Positions 32,821-46,000 of a stretch of DNA of 64,000 bases are shown piece by piece. The notes under the pieces were generated by a model. That model was not told the DNA's origin. It saw only the letters and a program-made list of their open reading frames with translations, and did no database searches. Position 1 is the stretch's first letter; every line of letters starts with the position of its first letter. This DNA comes from Siderastrea siderea (lineage: Eukaryota > Cnidaria > Anthozoa > Scleractinia > Rhizangiidae). Position numbers and translations under genes: made by a program. The stretch is from assembly GCA_964030785.1 (NCBI GenBank), contig OZ034973.1, positions 1,074,132 to 1,138,131 on the forward strand, in the 5' to 3' direction.

Positions 32821-35800
32821 GTAAATATGCTTAAGTTTGACTAAGGACTTTCCTTGAAGCAAACTCCACTCTAAAATGGACTCACAAAGGATTTCCCTGC
32901 TCTACTATGATAGTTGACTTTATAAGTTAGACTTGGGCAAGTTGGAGAGAGGGTTGTTCCTTCCCATATAACTTATGTAGGCATATGCCGCTCACTTATT
33001 TGTTGTCGTGTTAAAGAAGCCGATAATTTTTTTTTTAGTTTTGATGCCAAAAAGGGTTTAGACCTGAATAGTGTGTTCTGCATACGGTTAAATAAAATTT
33101 GTATTCGGTCTAAGATAGTCCAACGGCAAAGAATTCTAGGGGGAACAACTCCACCCACAACCCCACCCAGTTATGTCACTCCAATCCATACTTAAGGAGA
33201 TTGGGTTGTTTGACATAGTTAGCCTTAAAACATCAGGACTCTTGTCAGAATTTATTGCATCCAGGAGTTCTGTTGCTTCAATACACGAACAACGACAGAG
33301 TTGTCGTGTCTTATACGTCAGGATAACTTTCTGTAATAGGACTACACTGTTGTCAACTTTACTGGATGAGAATTATTCCGATAAGTGCTAATTGGGCAAG
33401 GTGGTAGGCCAAATTCAATTTGGCAGTCACAGAACTTTTTTTTACTGGAATCCAGTTATTCTCAAGCTGGAGCAGCATGCATAGTCCTTGTTCTTTTTAT
33501 TCGTTACTGCATCACTTGCTATCTAATGTCGGGAATAATTAGAAAGTTGCTTGTATGTAATTTTAGACAAGCAATATCACTAGGTTGCTTAATTGATCGA
33601 CACATGGCCAGAAATCCCGGACATTTGAGCCCGCGCAGCAGTACGCGGCTTCCTCCAAAATAGTAGAAAAACCAACATGGCGGTGAAAGGCGTGCAGGCA
33701 CCCAGGTCGACTATTTACAACTGAATTGTCTTTCGTCTGTCGTTTTGTTCGACACCGCCCGCAAGAAATATAAAAGGGAGAAACTATAGGACGTTGAAAG
33801 AATCATACAGTGGCGAAAGAAACTATATGTCAGATTTTCAGTTATAAAATTCTTTCTTATTCTTTCTTTACGTAATTTAGACAATGCTCAGTGGATAGGG
33901 AGATCTTTTCCCTAAATTTACAGCAGCCAAACTCTTCAGAAGGTCAGACTTTATTTTCAGTATACTTAAATGAAAATCCGTAACTCCATTCTCTAACTAA
34001 AATTCCCGCCAACTTGCGCGAGAAGTAAAATATGCAAACTTTAGAGCGGTGACCAGCCTGACTGTTTTTAAACAGTCGGGCTGTTAAACCACTAGCCTCA
34101 GTTCTAAACGGGGTTTTAAAGCCTGGTTTCTAAGCTTTATTTGATAGCTTTATTTTTCGTAAAATCGAGTTTCCACTCGCGCACCAGGTCACGCTGGAAT
34201 GGTTCTCCATTTGTATCGTCATATATCCGTGTTTTCATCGTCAAAGTGGACAATGTTTAATAATCGTTTTAAATCTCCCTGAAAATCGCTGTGTATGTGC
34301 GACACGATGCCAAATTTAAGGAATGAACTTGGAAAAATCGACCACTTGAACAGAAACTTGCCCAGCTGCGGTGGAGGACTGCTGCTTAAAAAATTTCCTA
34401 CAGAAAATAGATGGGGAAAAAGAGCGCGAGAACAGCTAAAAACACCCTTAAAATGGACTGTGTTACCGAACTGGTGAAGATATGCATTTTATATAGTGGG
34501 ATTGAAGATGTCTTCACCTGGTCGATTCCAGCTTGGAAACTTATACAGGTACGCTAGAAGTTATCATGAGCTCAAATATTAGTTTTCACCTCATACATTT
34601 CTTTATGAACGTAACCGCCATGTTTGTTTCGGAAATACGAGATAGCCGCTGCCGTTCCGCGGGCGTCATGTCTGAGATTTTAGGCCATGTTAATTTACAA
34701 ATGCGTATCTTCCGCAAATTCTGCCTCGCCGATTGCCTCGTCATCAAACCTCCACATAGCAGTCTTTAAAAAGCAAAATCAAAAATAAGAGCTGATTGTA
34801 CATGTGGTGACTTAAAGCCTGGAAGCAGAAAGAAGGAAGCTTGCATCACGTGGAACCAAAAGCTCAATCAGCGCAGAGCACAGTTGAAAGAGTTTACGGA
34901 GCCTTTCGCACCATCTGGTGCGCAAGGGTTAAAGAAGAAGATTGCAGTCTTGAGCTTTAGTTTTTCTGCGAGAAGAGGAAGCCACATCCATTATGTTATA
35001 GATACGCTTCGTTCACTACGTCATCCACTGTTCCGTTTATCTGTAAAGAGCAAGAGGATGTCAAAGCTTAAACATTTCTGTTATACTGTGTATAATAGCT
35101 ATTTGAGGTAAATTTTGAACTAGTTTTTAACTTAATCGTAGCTCTTTTATGCAAATATTGGAGCCATTGGACAGTATTGGAAATAGGGCCATATAAAAGT
35201 GAATTATTAGTTCTATTATTAACCTTTCAAGATTACGCAATTTGTAGCAATAACCAAGGTGGTAGATATGTAGCTTTGATTAAAATGCAAGCCACAAACA
35301 ACTTATAACTGTTTTCTATTTGTCGCGTGAAAAACAGGTTGACATGGGCGGTGATTACAAATGGACAAAAAGTTAGGTCACCGCAGCTCTACAAAGTGTG
35401 AATGCAACGCCAAAGGCCAGTAGGAGAGAAGCACAAGAATATACTTAAACTTAAAGGTTCTTAAACACAAGCGTTCGTGAGCCGTGAACCGGAAGTTGAA
35501 TGTTTCGTTTTTTGGCTTGTTTTTGCTCCTCACAAACGGCCTCTTGTTGTGATGTCCGGTGACTTGCCATCACGTTAAAATGCGTCACAGTGAAAACATT
35601 CAACTTCCAGCTACTGTCCCTCTCGTGAGCTATGGACGGCTCGCAAGGTATGGCAAAGCTTAATCCTATTCAGACCTAGCTTTTGGGGGCTTTCTAGGTC
35701 CGGGACCACCTGTAACTTTAAAACCGCTCAAACCTTGGCCACCAAGTTTACCGAGGATAATATACACACGTTTTTATTGGATTTTATTGATTTTGATTTT

Positions 35801-36067
35801 ATTTATTGGTTGTAGCTTAAACTGATTTGAAATTATAAATTTGGAGAGAGCCTGAAAAGCTCCCCTCCCCTCCCAGGTCCGGATAGGGTCAAGGGTTAAT
35901 CAAATGTTTGTAGCACAAGGGCGGGGGGGGGGGTGTATCTATGACACCAGTGCAACTTTAATACAAGTTCAATTCATTCCGGTTCCCTCTATTGGCTCTG
36001 TTTTCACACTTGAGATGACACCGCTGGAAAAGCTCATATCGGTACGGTGGGTTATACTTGTGCGAGT
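32821..36067. other. no gene seen
   Basis: I searched for further cytoplasmic-tail exons of the mucin gene on the minus strand and found none I can support. A G tract lies at 35922-35931. Open frames at 34295-34477, 34533-34769 and 34884-35111 lack motifs. Confidence 0.4.
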
Positions 36068-36280
36068 TGAATCAATCAATCAATCAATCCTTTATTAACG
36101 TGGTCAGCACGCTTAGTTAAAAAGCTAGTTTACAGGTGCGCCACGAAATAAAAATACAAAATAGAAAAATAAAAACTTCTTGGAAGTGTATAAATTTAAT
36201 TAAGCTATAATTAAGAATGACTATGTGTTATAATATTTTGTCTAGCTAAGAATAAAATATAGAAAGTTGAATCCTGTGGC
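36068..36280 (-). mobile_element. LINE 3' UTR fragment with (TCAA)n tail
   Basis: A run of ATCA repeats (36068-36088) followed by CCTTTATTAACGTGG-type sequence and AT-rich unique sequence resembles the 3' end of a minus-strand LINE. No coding part remains. Confidence 0.45.
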
Positions 36281-36380
36281 TGTGCAGGATGGAGATTCTT
36301 ATTCCGGTACGAAAGCTCCTACCGGTATCGTGTAAATGCGGTGTAAGTGACTCTTCGTTTCACGTTCCCATTAGTTTTAA

Positions 36381-36515
36381 ACATCTGGCTCTGGTTGTTC
36401 AAAGAGCGGATAACTCTATCCACCGCAAAAATCACTATCCGGTGGAAAACACTTACCCGCTGGATAGCGATTCATCCTGTGGATAGCGTTATCCAACCTC
36501 TGAACAACCGGGCCC
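36381..36515. mobile_element. 135-bp foldback MITE (GGATAA-type)
   Basis: The left half CTGGTTGTTCAAAGAGCGGA and the right half ending CTCTGAACAACCGGG are reverse complements. The inner GGATAACTCTATCCA and TGGATAGCGTTATCC words also pair. Non-coding. Confidence 0.7.
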
Positions 36516-36659
36516 TGTTCAAGAACGCAACTAACACCGTCAGGAAAACGGTTTATACTAAAACATGACAAATAGTTTTCATTTCTTGCCGGAGTGACAT
36601 TTGTTCCGATATCAGGTAAACACCCCGGCCCCTAAAGCAACTCTAAAGGAACTGACAGT

Positions 36660-36925
36660 ATTACAACTCCCCTTCCCTACCCCTGGATGGGATGCGAGTT
36701 TATCGCAAGGCCTCTCCAGCCTAGCATTCTGGTGAGTTTGTCTAACGTCTCCCCGGTACTCATGTATACATCTCAATCTGGTCCGGTTGATGAGCTGCCA
36801 TATGGAGCAACGTTTCTTGTCTAATGAAATAAAATGGCGACAGGAGACCAGAACTGGAACCTTCGACCTTTCGTTCATATCGAAAGTCCCACAAGCTAAC
36901 CACAACCACAACCACCGCTCTTGTA
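36660..36925 (-). repeat. possible tRNA-like SINE fragment
   Basis: The minus strand near 36925-36850 reads GTGGTTAGCTTGTGGGAC with a later GGTTCCAGTTC, resembling Pol III A- and B-boxes at tRNA-like spacing. The stem structure is poor. Confidence 0.35.
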
Positions 36926-36955
36926 ACATGGAAATAAAACATGGAATATACTTAC

Positions 36956-37090
36956 TGGAGTAACATATGGTCTGTGTCCGTTGGCGTACTGGGCCCGCAA
37001 TGGTTTGCCCTGTTTGACGTCCTGTAGTTCCCAATAGCCATCAAAGGCTATTATCTCCTTGCCTGTCGTTTTTTCACGTTTGTACATCAC
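36956..37090 (-). CDS. mucin exon 6: cytoplasmic tail
   Basis: 135-bp phase 0-0 exon. It starts VMYKREKTTGKEIIAFDGYW, giving the Lys/Arg stop-transfer signal right after the helix, and continues through LQDVKQGKPLRAQYANG to VTP at a GTAAGT donor. Several Tyr residues could be signalling sites, which is speculative. The next exon was not found. Reading through the donor would end about 20 codons later, so a retained-intron terminus is also possible. Confidence 0.75.
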
Positions 37091-40000
37091 CTGTTCAAAG
37101 AAAACGATGAAATATTAAATTGCGACAATGTGTACTGGGTATGAAATAATCGTACATATGAACTGCGGCCCCTGCAAACGTCGAGAATTTCAAAACGTTC
37201 ATGCAGAAGTCATTAACGAATGAAACTTTGCAACTGGAAGCATTTTTTATAACAACATTTTCTGTCAGCCACGGGGCTGAAATTGATTTGCGTGTGTGTC
37301 TTTGTTAAGACTTAGCTACAAATTGTGGGGAAAATGTTGCAAAGTTCAGGCTTGAAATTAAAATGTTTTGAGTTTCAAGACCGTTATTAGCCATTGCAGT
37401 ATCGGTAGTAAATGAATTCAGCTTTTCATCTTCGTACAAATTCGTATTCTGCAATTCTTGACGACTCTTGGTTAAATAGCAGAAAACGTTGAAGGAAGGA
37501 AGTAAAAGTCTTTTCACTGGCATTTTATGCCAACAAAATATGGTATTACTCGCAGCTCACGAAAATACTTAATGCCTTCTTTATGTCACCTTGAAGGAAG
37601 ACAATAATACATGTACTCACCACTAAGATAATGATTATCACAACAAGTATGAGGGCAACTATTGAAGCAACAATCAGTACAATGACCCACGTCTCAAGCT
37701 TGGAAGATTCTGTTGTTAAAAGAGCAGAATTAACAATTATTCTACGCAAGTGAACCGAATGTGAAATCACAGCCAATGCGACACGCCGCGAAATTCTAGA
37801 AGAGTTAACGTTAGGTTCTAAACGGCTAAAGAGGGCACTGTTTAGTTTCCAGTTGAGCAAACCTGGGTGTCATTATCATTGACATAATTAGTGTATCATA
37901 GCATTGTTAAGACATACGGATGCTAAAAGTAGCAAACATAAGTCGCAAACTTAGCCTATACATAGTGCTAAAAAGGAGAAGTACCTAAAATGCTATATGA
38001 AATTTGGCTAAACCACGATTACAAACCACTCATATCAAATTAACCTATACATGTATCTATCTATATATATTATAAATCGAGTTAACCTGCTATTAGCATG
38101 TAAAGATATTCTAAAAATCTGTGTTAAATTGTGTTAAAGCTGGTACATAATATGCCACACACTCATAAGTAATCTACAAATGTTTAACAATAAAGATAAT
38201 TTTAGAGCCTACAGTTCATAGTTAATAGTTCAGTATCGTTTGCGGAGATCATTGTCCCTGAATTTGCAAAGGGCGTGCAATGTGCGAGCTACTTGACAGT
38301 TTGTATATCATGCATTATTATCTGCTGAACTCATTCCACTTGGTGTTGTCATTATTATTATTGTTATTATTATTATTATTATTATTATTTATAATTATTA
38401 TTATTACTATAATTATTATCATCATTATTATAGCAGTACAAGACGTTTATATGCTACGTCCTTAAATAGCACGCACAGGGCGCGAACGTAGCCTATGAAG
38501 CTAATTTTCGAAAAAAATAATCTATTAAATGAATATAAAGCACTAATGCCGCTAAAATGTACAAAGTCTCTTAAATACTAAAATGCCTTAAATTGAATAC
38601 AAGCCGAGAAACTTAAAATTATTATTTTTATTTTTCACAGGAAACTTTTCAAAATTCCCAGTTGGGAAAAAAAAGGGGAAAACATGTGAAATTACTGGGA
38701 TTTTACTGGATTATTACAGGAATATCCCAGTTTGGGAAAATGCAACAATACCCATTCCTGGGACAAGTAGAACCCAAAATATACCCAATAATGGGATTTT
38801 TCAGACACAAGTTATTCCCAGTAGTGGGATTTTCTTGTGTCAAATAATCCCCAATGCTGTGATTTTATTGTCTCAATTTTTTCCCATTGCTGGGATTTCA
38901 CTGTCTCGACTGTTTCACAATGCTGGGATTTTATTGTCTCAAATTTACCCCAACAATGGGATTTCGATGTCACAAAATTTCCCCACTACTGGTATTTTCT
39001 TGTGTCTAAATTTTCCCAATACCGGGATTTTTTCATCTCAGAATTTCCTCAATAATGGGATTTTGGTGTCACTAAAATTCCCCAATACTGGGATATTATT
39101 GTCTCAAATTATCTTCAATAGTGGGATTTCCTTGTGTCTAAATTTTCCCAATACCAGGATTTTTTCATCTCACATTTTCCCCAATAGTGGGATTTTCTGG
39201 TGTCTTAATTTCCCAAATACTGAGATTTTCCTTCTCTATTTTTTCCCGTCATTGGGATATAATAGTCTCAAATTTACCCCATAGATCCCAGTAGCTGCGA
39301 TTTAAATGTTTTAAAGTTGCAACAATTTTCCCCCTTAAAAATTTCCTTAAAGTTGAGGTTACATTGTGCGAAAATTTCGCATTTTGGGATGTCTCCCCCA
39401 AATAATGTGAAATTTCCTGTTCACAAGATATCCTCAGCTTTAATTTCTCAAGGTTATTGAAAGCTTGTTATCAATAATCTTTTACCGTCTACTTAAAGCA
39501 GCAAAATTCAATATTTTAATAAACAGCTTTCTTGACAGTAATAAATGTGTCAAACAAAAAAGCACTAGTGCACTAAAACTTGGAACATCAACAAAGTGCC
39601 AAAGTTTACACTTTAATCACTCCTGTAACAATTTGTCCCATACACCTCTATTTTGCACTAAGGGACCTGGGTATCTATAACTTGTTAATGGCCTAGTAAC
39701 TTGTAACACTTAGTCAGGCATGCAAGTAACATGAAAAAAAAGTATTAAACTATTAACATCAAGTCAACTACAAATAAAGTTAGTAGTTACAGTCTGAGTA
39801 AGCAATCTCAATGTAAACGTAACTGACTTCTGTTGTTTGCAGGTCAGAAGGCTAGCTATATTTCAATTTCCTTCAAGACTGAAAGATCACTCATTTTCAA
39901 ACAGTTGATGTTCTCCATCTTGGAAATTGTACAATGTTGCTTGTTAACCAGTTTCTTGGCCAAGACTCCCAACAGTTGAGTAGGTGACAAGGTTGTCAAA

Positions 40001-43000
40001 TTCTTTTTCTTGAGAACACTAGCCGCATCATCTCTTGAAAGAACTCTACCAAAAACTGCTTTGATAATTATTTGATTCGTTTTCAATGGCCATGAGTCTA
40101 GGTCTTTTTTGTCAGCCAATGCTTTTGGAGCCTGACTGCAACTTGGAGATTCATCACTAGCACTCGAGTCATTTAAAATGTCGGTGTCGTGCCCAGAACC
40201 AGAGTTAAGATCATCTTGTTCGCCACTTTTACTTGAGGCTACTGATCTGTTGTCACCATTTGTCTCATCATCTGATTCATCTGGCTCGATACTATCCTGG
40301 TAATTAGTCAGTATCTAAAACAATGAACACAACCATACAGTTAGTGATAACTGGGCTGGAAATTAACTCTTGCCCACTTGCCAATGGAACTATGAAAGTA
40401 AAAATCATATAGCAAATGCCTTGTGTGCATGATGCATTTTGGCAAGGTAAAGATAAAGTCAACAATCAGTGTCCAATCCAACAGATTGAAAGAGCCAGAT
40501 GGCACATCTTTGCTTGTGCTTGGATCTGGTTCCAGTTTCTATATTAGCACCACCTGGAAGCATTACCCCCCCCCCCCCCCCCCCCCCAATCGCAGAGTTA
40601 TCCCTAGCATTTCATTAGTAAAAAACAATTTTCCAGTACTTTTCCAGGCCTTTTCAAGACTCAAGAAAAATTTTTTCAGGGCTCCAAAATCCTTTTTATG
40701 CAGTGCCACACTTAATGCAAGATTAAAATGCAAGTAGTTTAGCCAATACACCCTACAAAATAAAACCTACAATCAACAATGAAGATAACTACTTTGCTTT
40801 GTCAATAAACCTTATTTTCACAGGTTTCCAGGACCTGTTATAATTTTCAAGGACTTGCTAGTCCTGCAAAATGCCACAATAAAATTCCAGGACTTTCCAG
40901 GACCTGTACAAACCCTGTCTACACACAAACTGAGGCATTCAAAGAAAAAAATTGGAGTAAAGTTTCTGGAAACAACATAGTGCATGCAGAGACCAGGCTA
41001 GAGCCTTGGGTCTTCTAACTGAAGGGCAAACTTGTAATCGGCTCACTACATCACTAAACCTAAACAATTCAAGGGTCCAAGGGGGATACTCAGGCTTAGA
41101 ATTTATCGGGCAATAATAACTAAGCTGATGTACTAACATTGCGTACTTGTAATTTCTTCCCCTTTTTCCTCTTCTTGATTTTCACCTGTTCCTCCTCTGC
41201 AGTAACCCTTGCGACAGGTACCTGTTACAAATGAAAATTTTGTAATGGTCTTTTAAACGATTGTTTTAGCCCAGCTGAAAAATATATATCCATACATAAA
41301 CATCAGCAACTCTCTCCTTTCAAATTCCACTTTAGGCTTTTGCATTTTGACTTTTGAACTTCTTCCCCACCCCTTGCCTTTTCAAAGATCCTCCTTAGGG
41401 TGTGTATGGATATGTTTTGGAACCATACAATGTTACATTCTGATGACAGGTCACTAATGAATAAAATTTCGTACTTTATTCTGTGACAACAGAATATAAG
41501 CAAAATACTAAGCATTAATCAGCAAAAAGTATCTCATAAGGGTAGGACATTTACCTTTGAATTTGAGGTTTTCAACTTGTGATAACGTCTTTGTTCGTTA
41601 CAAAAATCTTGTATATGTTTTGCAATTCCCTCTGCATTAAACCCACTTCAGGGATGCCACAAGCTGGTTCTAGTTCTGTAGAGAAAACACTCAGTTCAAG
41701 CTTCATTTGCGGGGAGTTGAAGTTTGGAAAGTTTGGGCCCCACTTCTCAGTTACCATTGTACCAATCTTCTTTCGTCTGCAAGAAATAATTAATTAAGTT
41801 TAAAAGAAATAGTTAACCTTTGAAGACAAATCTGGTAAGCAATAATTTTCAAACTCAAGCAAAAAAAGGAACAATGGAAAAAGATGTAATATTGTGTGTG
41901 CTTCGTCAGTGCCTACAGTAGTTTGTTACTACACTTTGTTTAACCCAATCAAGTCTGTATTTCCAAGATTTAACCACTGAAAGGGCTTTTAGCCGTAGAT
42001 TGAAAAGCAGGTGTCCTGCAAGCACAATATTTTAAAAGATAAGGTGCACATGGATTGCCATAAAAGCTTCCTTGAGCCCCCCCCCCCCCCCCCTCTATTT
42101 ACTCCGCCCTCAAGGAAGTCAGATTTTGCGAAAGGCACCACTCTGTTATAAAACCCCTCACTCTTACATAACATACACTTGATTACAATTCAGCAGTAGT
42201 CTCTCATGTTAGTCACCGCGTACTTAAACTTGGTATTTATCGCCCAGAAATAGTCAAGTTGTGCTACAAATGACAATGAATTTGTAAAGCAATGACATCA
42301 CATAGCCCATTTCTTGTTTTGTTTTAGACATGGGTGAAGTTGTCTAGAAAATAAATGTTAATTTTCTCAAAAATTTAGGATATGTAATAATCACCCCTTT
42401 CCACCACAACCCTTATCTATAATAAGCTGCCCACCCTTGCAGTGTCAAATTAAACTATCCCCCCCCCCTCTCCCGGGGCAAGGGGGCTCAATACAACTTT
42501 TATGGTATCCATGAAAATGAAATTACTTTAAATGTGAGTGTCCAGACTTAAAGTTGCTCAAAATGTTGCCACAACTGCGCAAGAACTTACTTTGACAAAT
42601 ACAGACGCCTCAACTCTGGAGTAAATGTGGCGATGTCTGCCATTGTTGGTTTCACTGCTGAAGGAGAACATGGTCTCTTCTTCGGCACCTTCCTTCCAAA
42701 TTCCTCTTTGAATGCAACTGCTTTACCATAACTTAAATGTAGTTTTGAAAATATTGGTGCATCTGCTTCCCTTTGTGATAGATCTTTAACAGCCGCTTCA
42801 TCAATGATTTCCTCCTCTAAAATATGTGTGACAGGAGAAAATCAAGCTTAATAACAAATGGAGTACTTGTATTACACTGACAACACAGCAACATGATTAA
42901 GCCCTTCGGACCCGCATGACCCATTATTTTTAACGTGCGTGCACTTTCACTCACGGATTTTGAATTTCATGGGATCGCGCACTACCGTTTCGGATTTACA

Positions 43001-46000
43001 CCATATTGTAGCGCATGTGCTTTATCTGGCTGAAGAAAATTATGAACATGCGTTTGCGCTCGAAGCTTGTTTTTAGTTATTTTTGGGTGATAATATGCCA
43101 CGGACAAATAAATTTCATTCCGATAAAAGAAATTTAAGTCCATTCAGAGTAATGAGAAGTCTTATTTTTTTGCGCATTGTTGTGGTTTATACCTTTGTAG
43201 TGGATACACGATACGAATTAATGGCGAGTGGATTAGCTAGCTAGCGAACTTCAATCTAAAATAAAGTACTTACTTTCAAATGCTTTCATTACTTTGTCGC
43301 CGAATTTCGCCTGTATCTTTTCCAAGAAGGACTCTTTCGTCATTTCTTCGACAGTCTTATTGTTTTCGATTTCTCCATCAAATGCACTTCCAGAACTTGC
43401 CATACTGCCCCGTTGAACCACGAGCGAAAAGAGGCAGAGAGCGAAAGCTCGTCAAAACTTAACCACGTTTACTTACATAAAGCCATTTCTTATTGGATAA
43501 TTTTCCCGCCTTTTTGACCATGAAGGTTCATGAACGGCGGTTTCATTCTTTACTTGAACCCCATTGGCTGAATTGAGATTTTGCTGGGGATAACCGCTGG
43601 ACATTTGAATTGTTGACATTGCCTTGAAAACAAGATGGCGGCTGGTGGCTCCAGCTCGGAAATTCAGACCACTGCAGTTCCGTGGTCAAGAGATGAAATT
43701 TCCTCTTGTAACTGTGATGAAAAACCTTTTACACATGTTCACTGCAAGTGTTGGAACTGCCGCGGAAGGGCAGTGCACAGGAGTACAGAATTTCGGCATT
43801 GGAGGGAAGCTTGCGTTTCTTCCACGTGTAGTTTCGCGAACGAATCGGAAGAATCAGTTTGTGGTAAGGAGGACATGGATATTCAGCAGGAAAATCACGA
43901 GTGGCATGAGTTACCAAGTGTTGTTGGATTTCCTCCTAATTGTCGGTCAAGAAGTGACTCATTGGATTCCTGCAGCTGCGCTGCTGATCCTGTGACACAA
44001 GAAGAAATTACCAATCCCCTGAAAAAAATTGTTGCGAAGGCAGCGCTCGATGCAATGTCTATCATGGAAGACTGTGGTGTTTCAATAAAAACGATTGAAG
44101 ACATTCTTGAATACGGAAAAACTATGTTACTTACTTCTGTTGGAGATGATGTTGATGTGGATATTCTGAGTGCCTTGTCATTGCCTTGTGGCCTAAGAAC
44201 TGGAATGCAGTTCAATCGCTTCTAAAAGAAGAGGGCTTTGATGATGTAAAAGAAAATTATATTTGCATTTGCAGAGAGAATCAGACATTTACCCAAAGTG
44301 GTAAAACACACACAAAATACGAGTACAGCCGCAAATGGAGTATCATGGAAAGCAAGGAAGAGTTTTGTTCTCATTGTGGTGAGAAAGGATACATTAAGTA
44401 TTACTATCTTGGTTTAAATGCCAAGGCTCAGAACTGGTTTCGTAGTGAGAGCATGCAGAAAATTGTTGTCCCACTGGGATGAAAGGGAGCATTGGCTTGG
44501 AAGAGCTACAAGTTGGCCAGTGAAAAAGGAAATGTGGGATTGGGAAAGATGGCTAGATCTCCAATGGTTTTGGGACCCAGACCAAACATGGACTCTCCCA
44601 ACAAGGTGTGTGAATTGCAAAGCTATCATTTCCGCAAAAACACTATCTCACTGTTCTAAAGATGACAATGGTATGGCTTTAGTGGATTGTCCCGAATGCT
44701 TTGAGACATTTCCCTTTCAAATTAAAACAACAACCGGTTCTCCTCTGAATCTAGCTTTCATTGGCCACTGGGATGCGTGGCAGCCTTTTAGAACACGCTT
44801 ACGGAGTTGTGGGTCAATTGAAATCTCTGTTGCTAATATGTATAAGGAAGACCGTGCACATGTGGAGGAAGTGTATGTTGTAGGTTTTGTACCCAATAAT
44901 TCTGTCCCTAATGATTTACCAGAGCGTTTTGGTCCATTTTTGGAACCCCTTATGAATGATCTTAGCAATGGATTCATTGATGGATTTCAAGTACCCTACC
45001 CTGCTGTACTTACTATTAGTAATTATGAACCAGGTGAAATGCCCACTGTGCGAGTTTTGCTGTTGTGTTGGACTGCAGATCATCCTGGCCAATGTGAATT
45101 TGGAAAATTTCTGAATCAGGGTAAATGTGGCTGCAGAAGATGTAAACTTTCTGGACAGCAAAGTGAACATTTCTACCATTATTACTATGGTGACAATCGT
45201 TTCCACTGCCACTACCCATGGGAAAGCAGGGATGTTGAACTTGAACAAGAGAATTTCTATGACCTTGACAATGAAACACGCACGTCTGTGAGAAAGAGGT
45301 TGTCTTCTGACAAAGGCTTCACTGGAACACGTTTACTGCACAAATATATATTTGTATCCTTTATATGGATTTGATGTTCTACAGCATACAGTTATTGATA
45401 TTTTTCACACTATCCCACTTAACCTTTGCAAAAATCAAGTCCAAAGATTGCTAGAACTTGAACTGCTTGACAAAACTTACCTGGATGAACAGATTAAGAA
45501 CTTCCCATGGACAACTGAGTTAAAGACTGGAAGACTTCCTGTTGCAGTTGGAAGGGATGGTAAAGGCCTTGGATTCTGGAAAGCAGAAGGTTTTCAAAAA
45601 TTTGCATATCCCATGCTTGAGTGCATTCTTGAAGAAAAGCTGCATAACGTAAATGAACTCGAAATTCTTTGTTCAGTTCCACGATTCACAGAATTGCATT
45701 TTAACAGTGGCACAGATGGATGGGATGATCAAATGATTGAAATACATAAAGTGCTGGCCAAAAGAATAAATGTCAAAATTGAAGAAGCACAAGGTCTTGA
45801 TATGTGTACAATATCAGTACACAACTTGCTTCATGTCCATGAAGACATACTAAACTTTTCTGCAACAGACAATTATTGGTGTGCTGTTGTTGAGAGGGCA
45901 GTTAAAGATTATGTGAAGAGGTCTAACAATTGCAAAGATGTGGATTGGTTTTTTGCTAAAGCTGAAGCTCGCAGAGAGTACCTAAAAAGTCTTCAAGAAG

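Noticed and set aside
33677..33721. Short ORF starting at an AACATGGCGG context
   Set aside because: Only 15 codons, with no donor giving a coherent continuation; the motif is common in promoters and repeats.
38835..39284. 149-residue repeat ORF (NTGIF-type)
   Set aside because: It follows the 33-bp subterminal repeat of the CACTA element, with no splice or start context.
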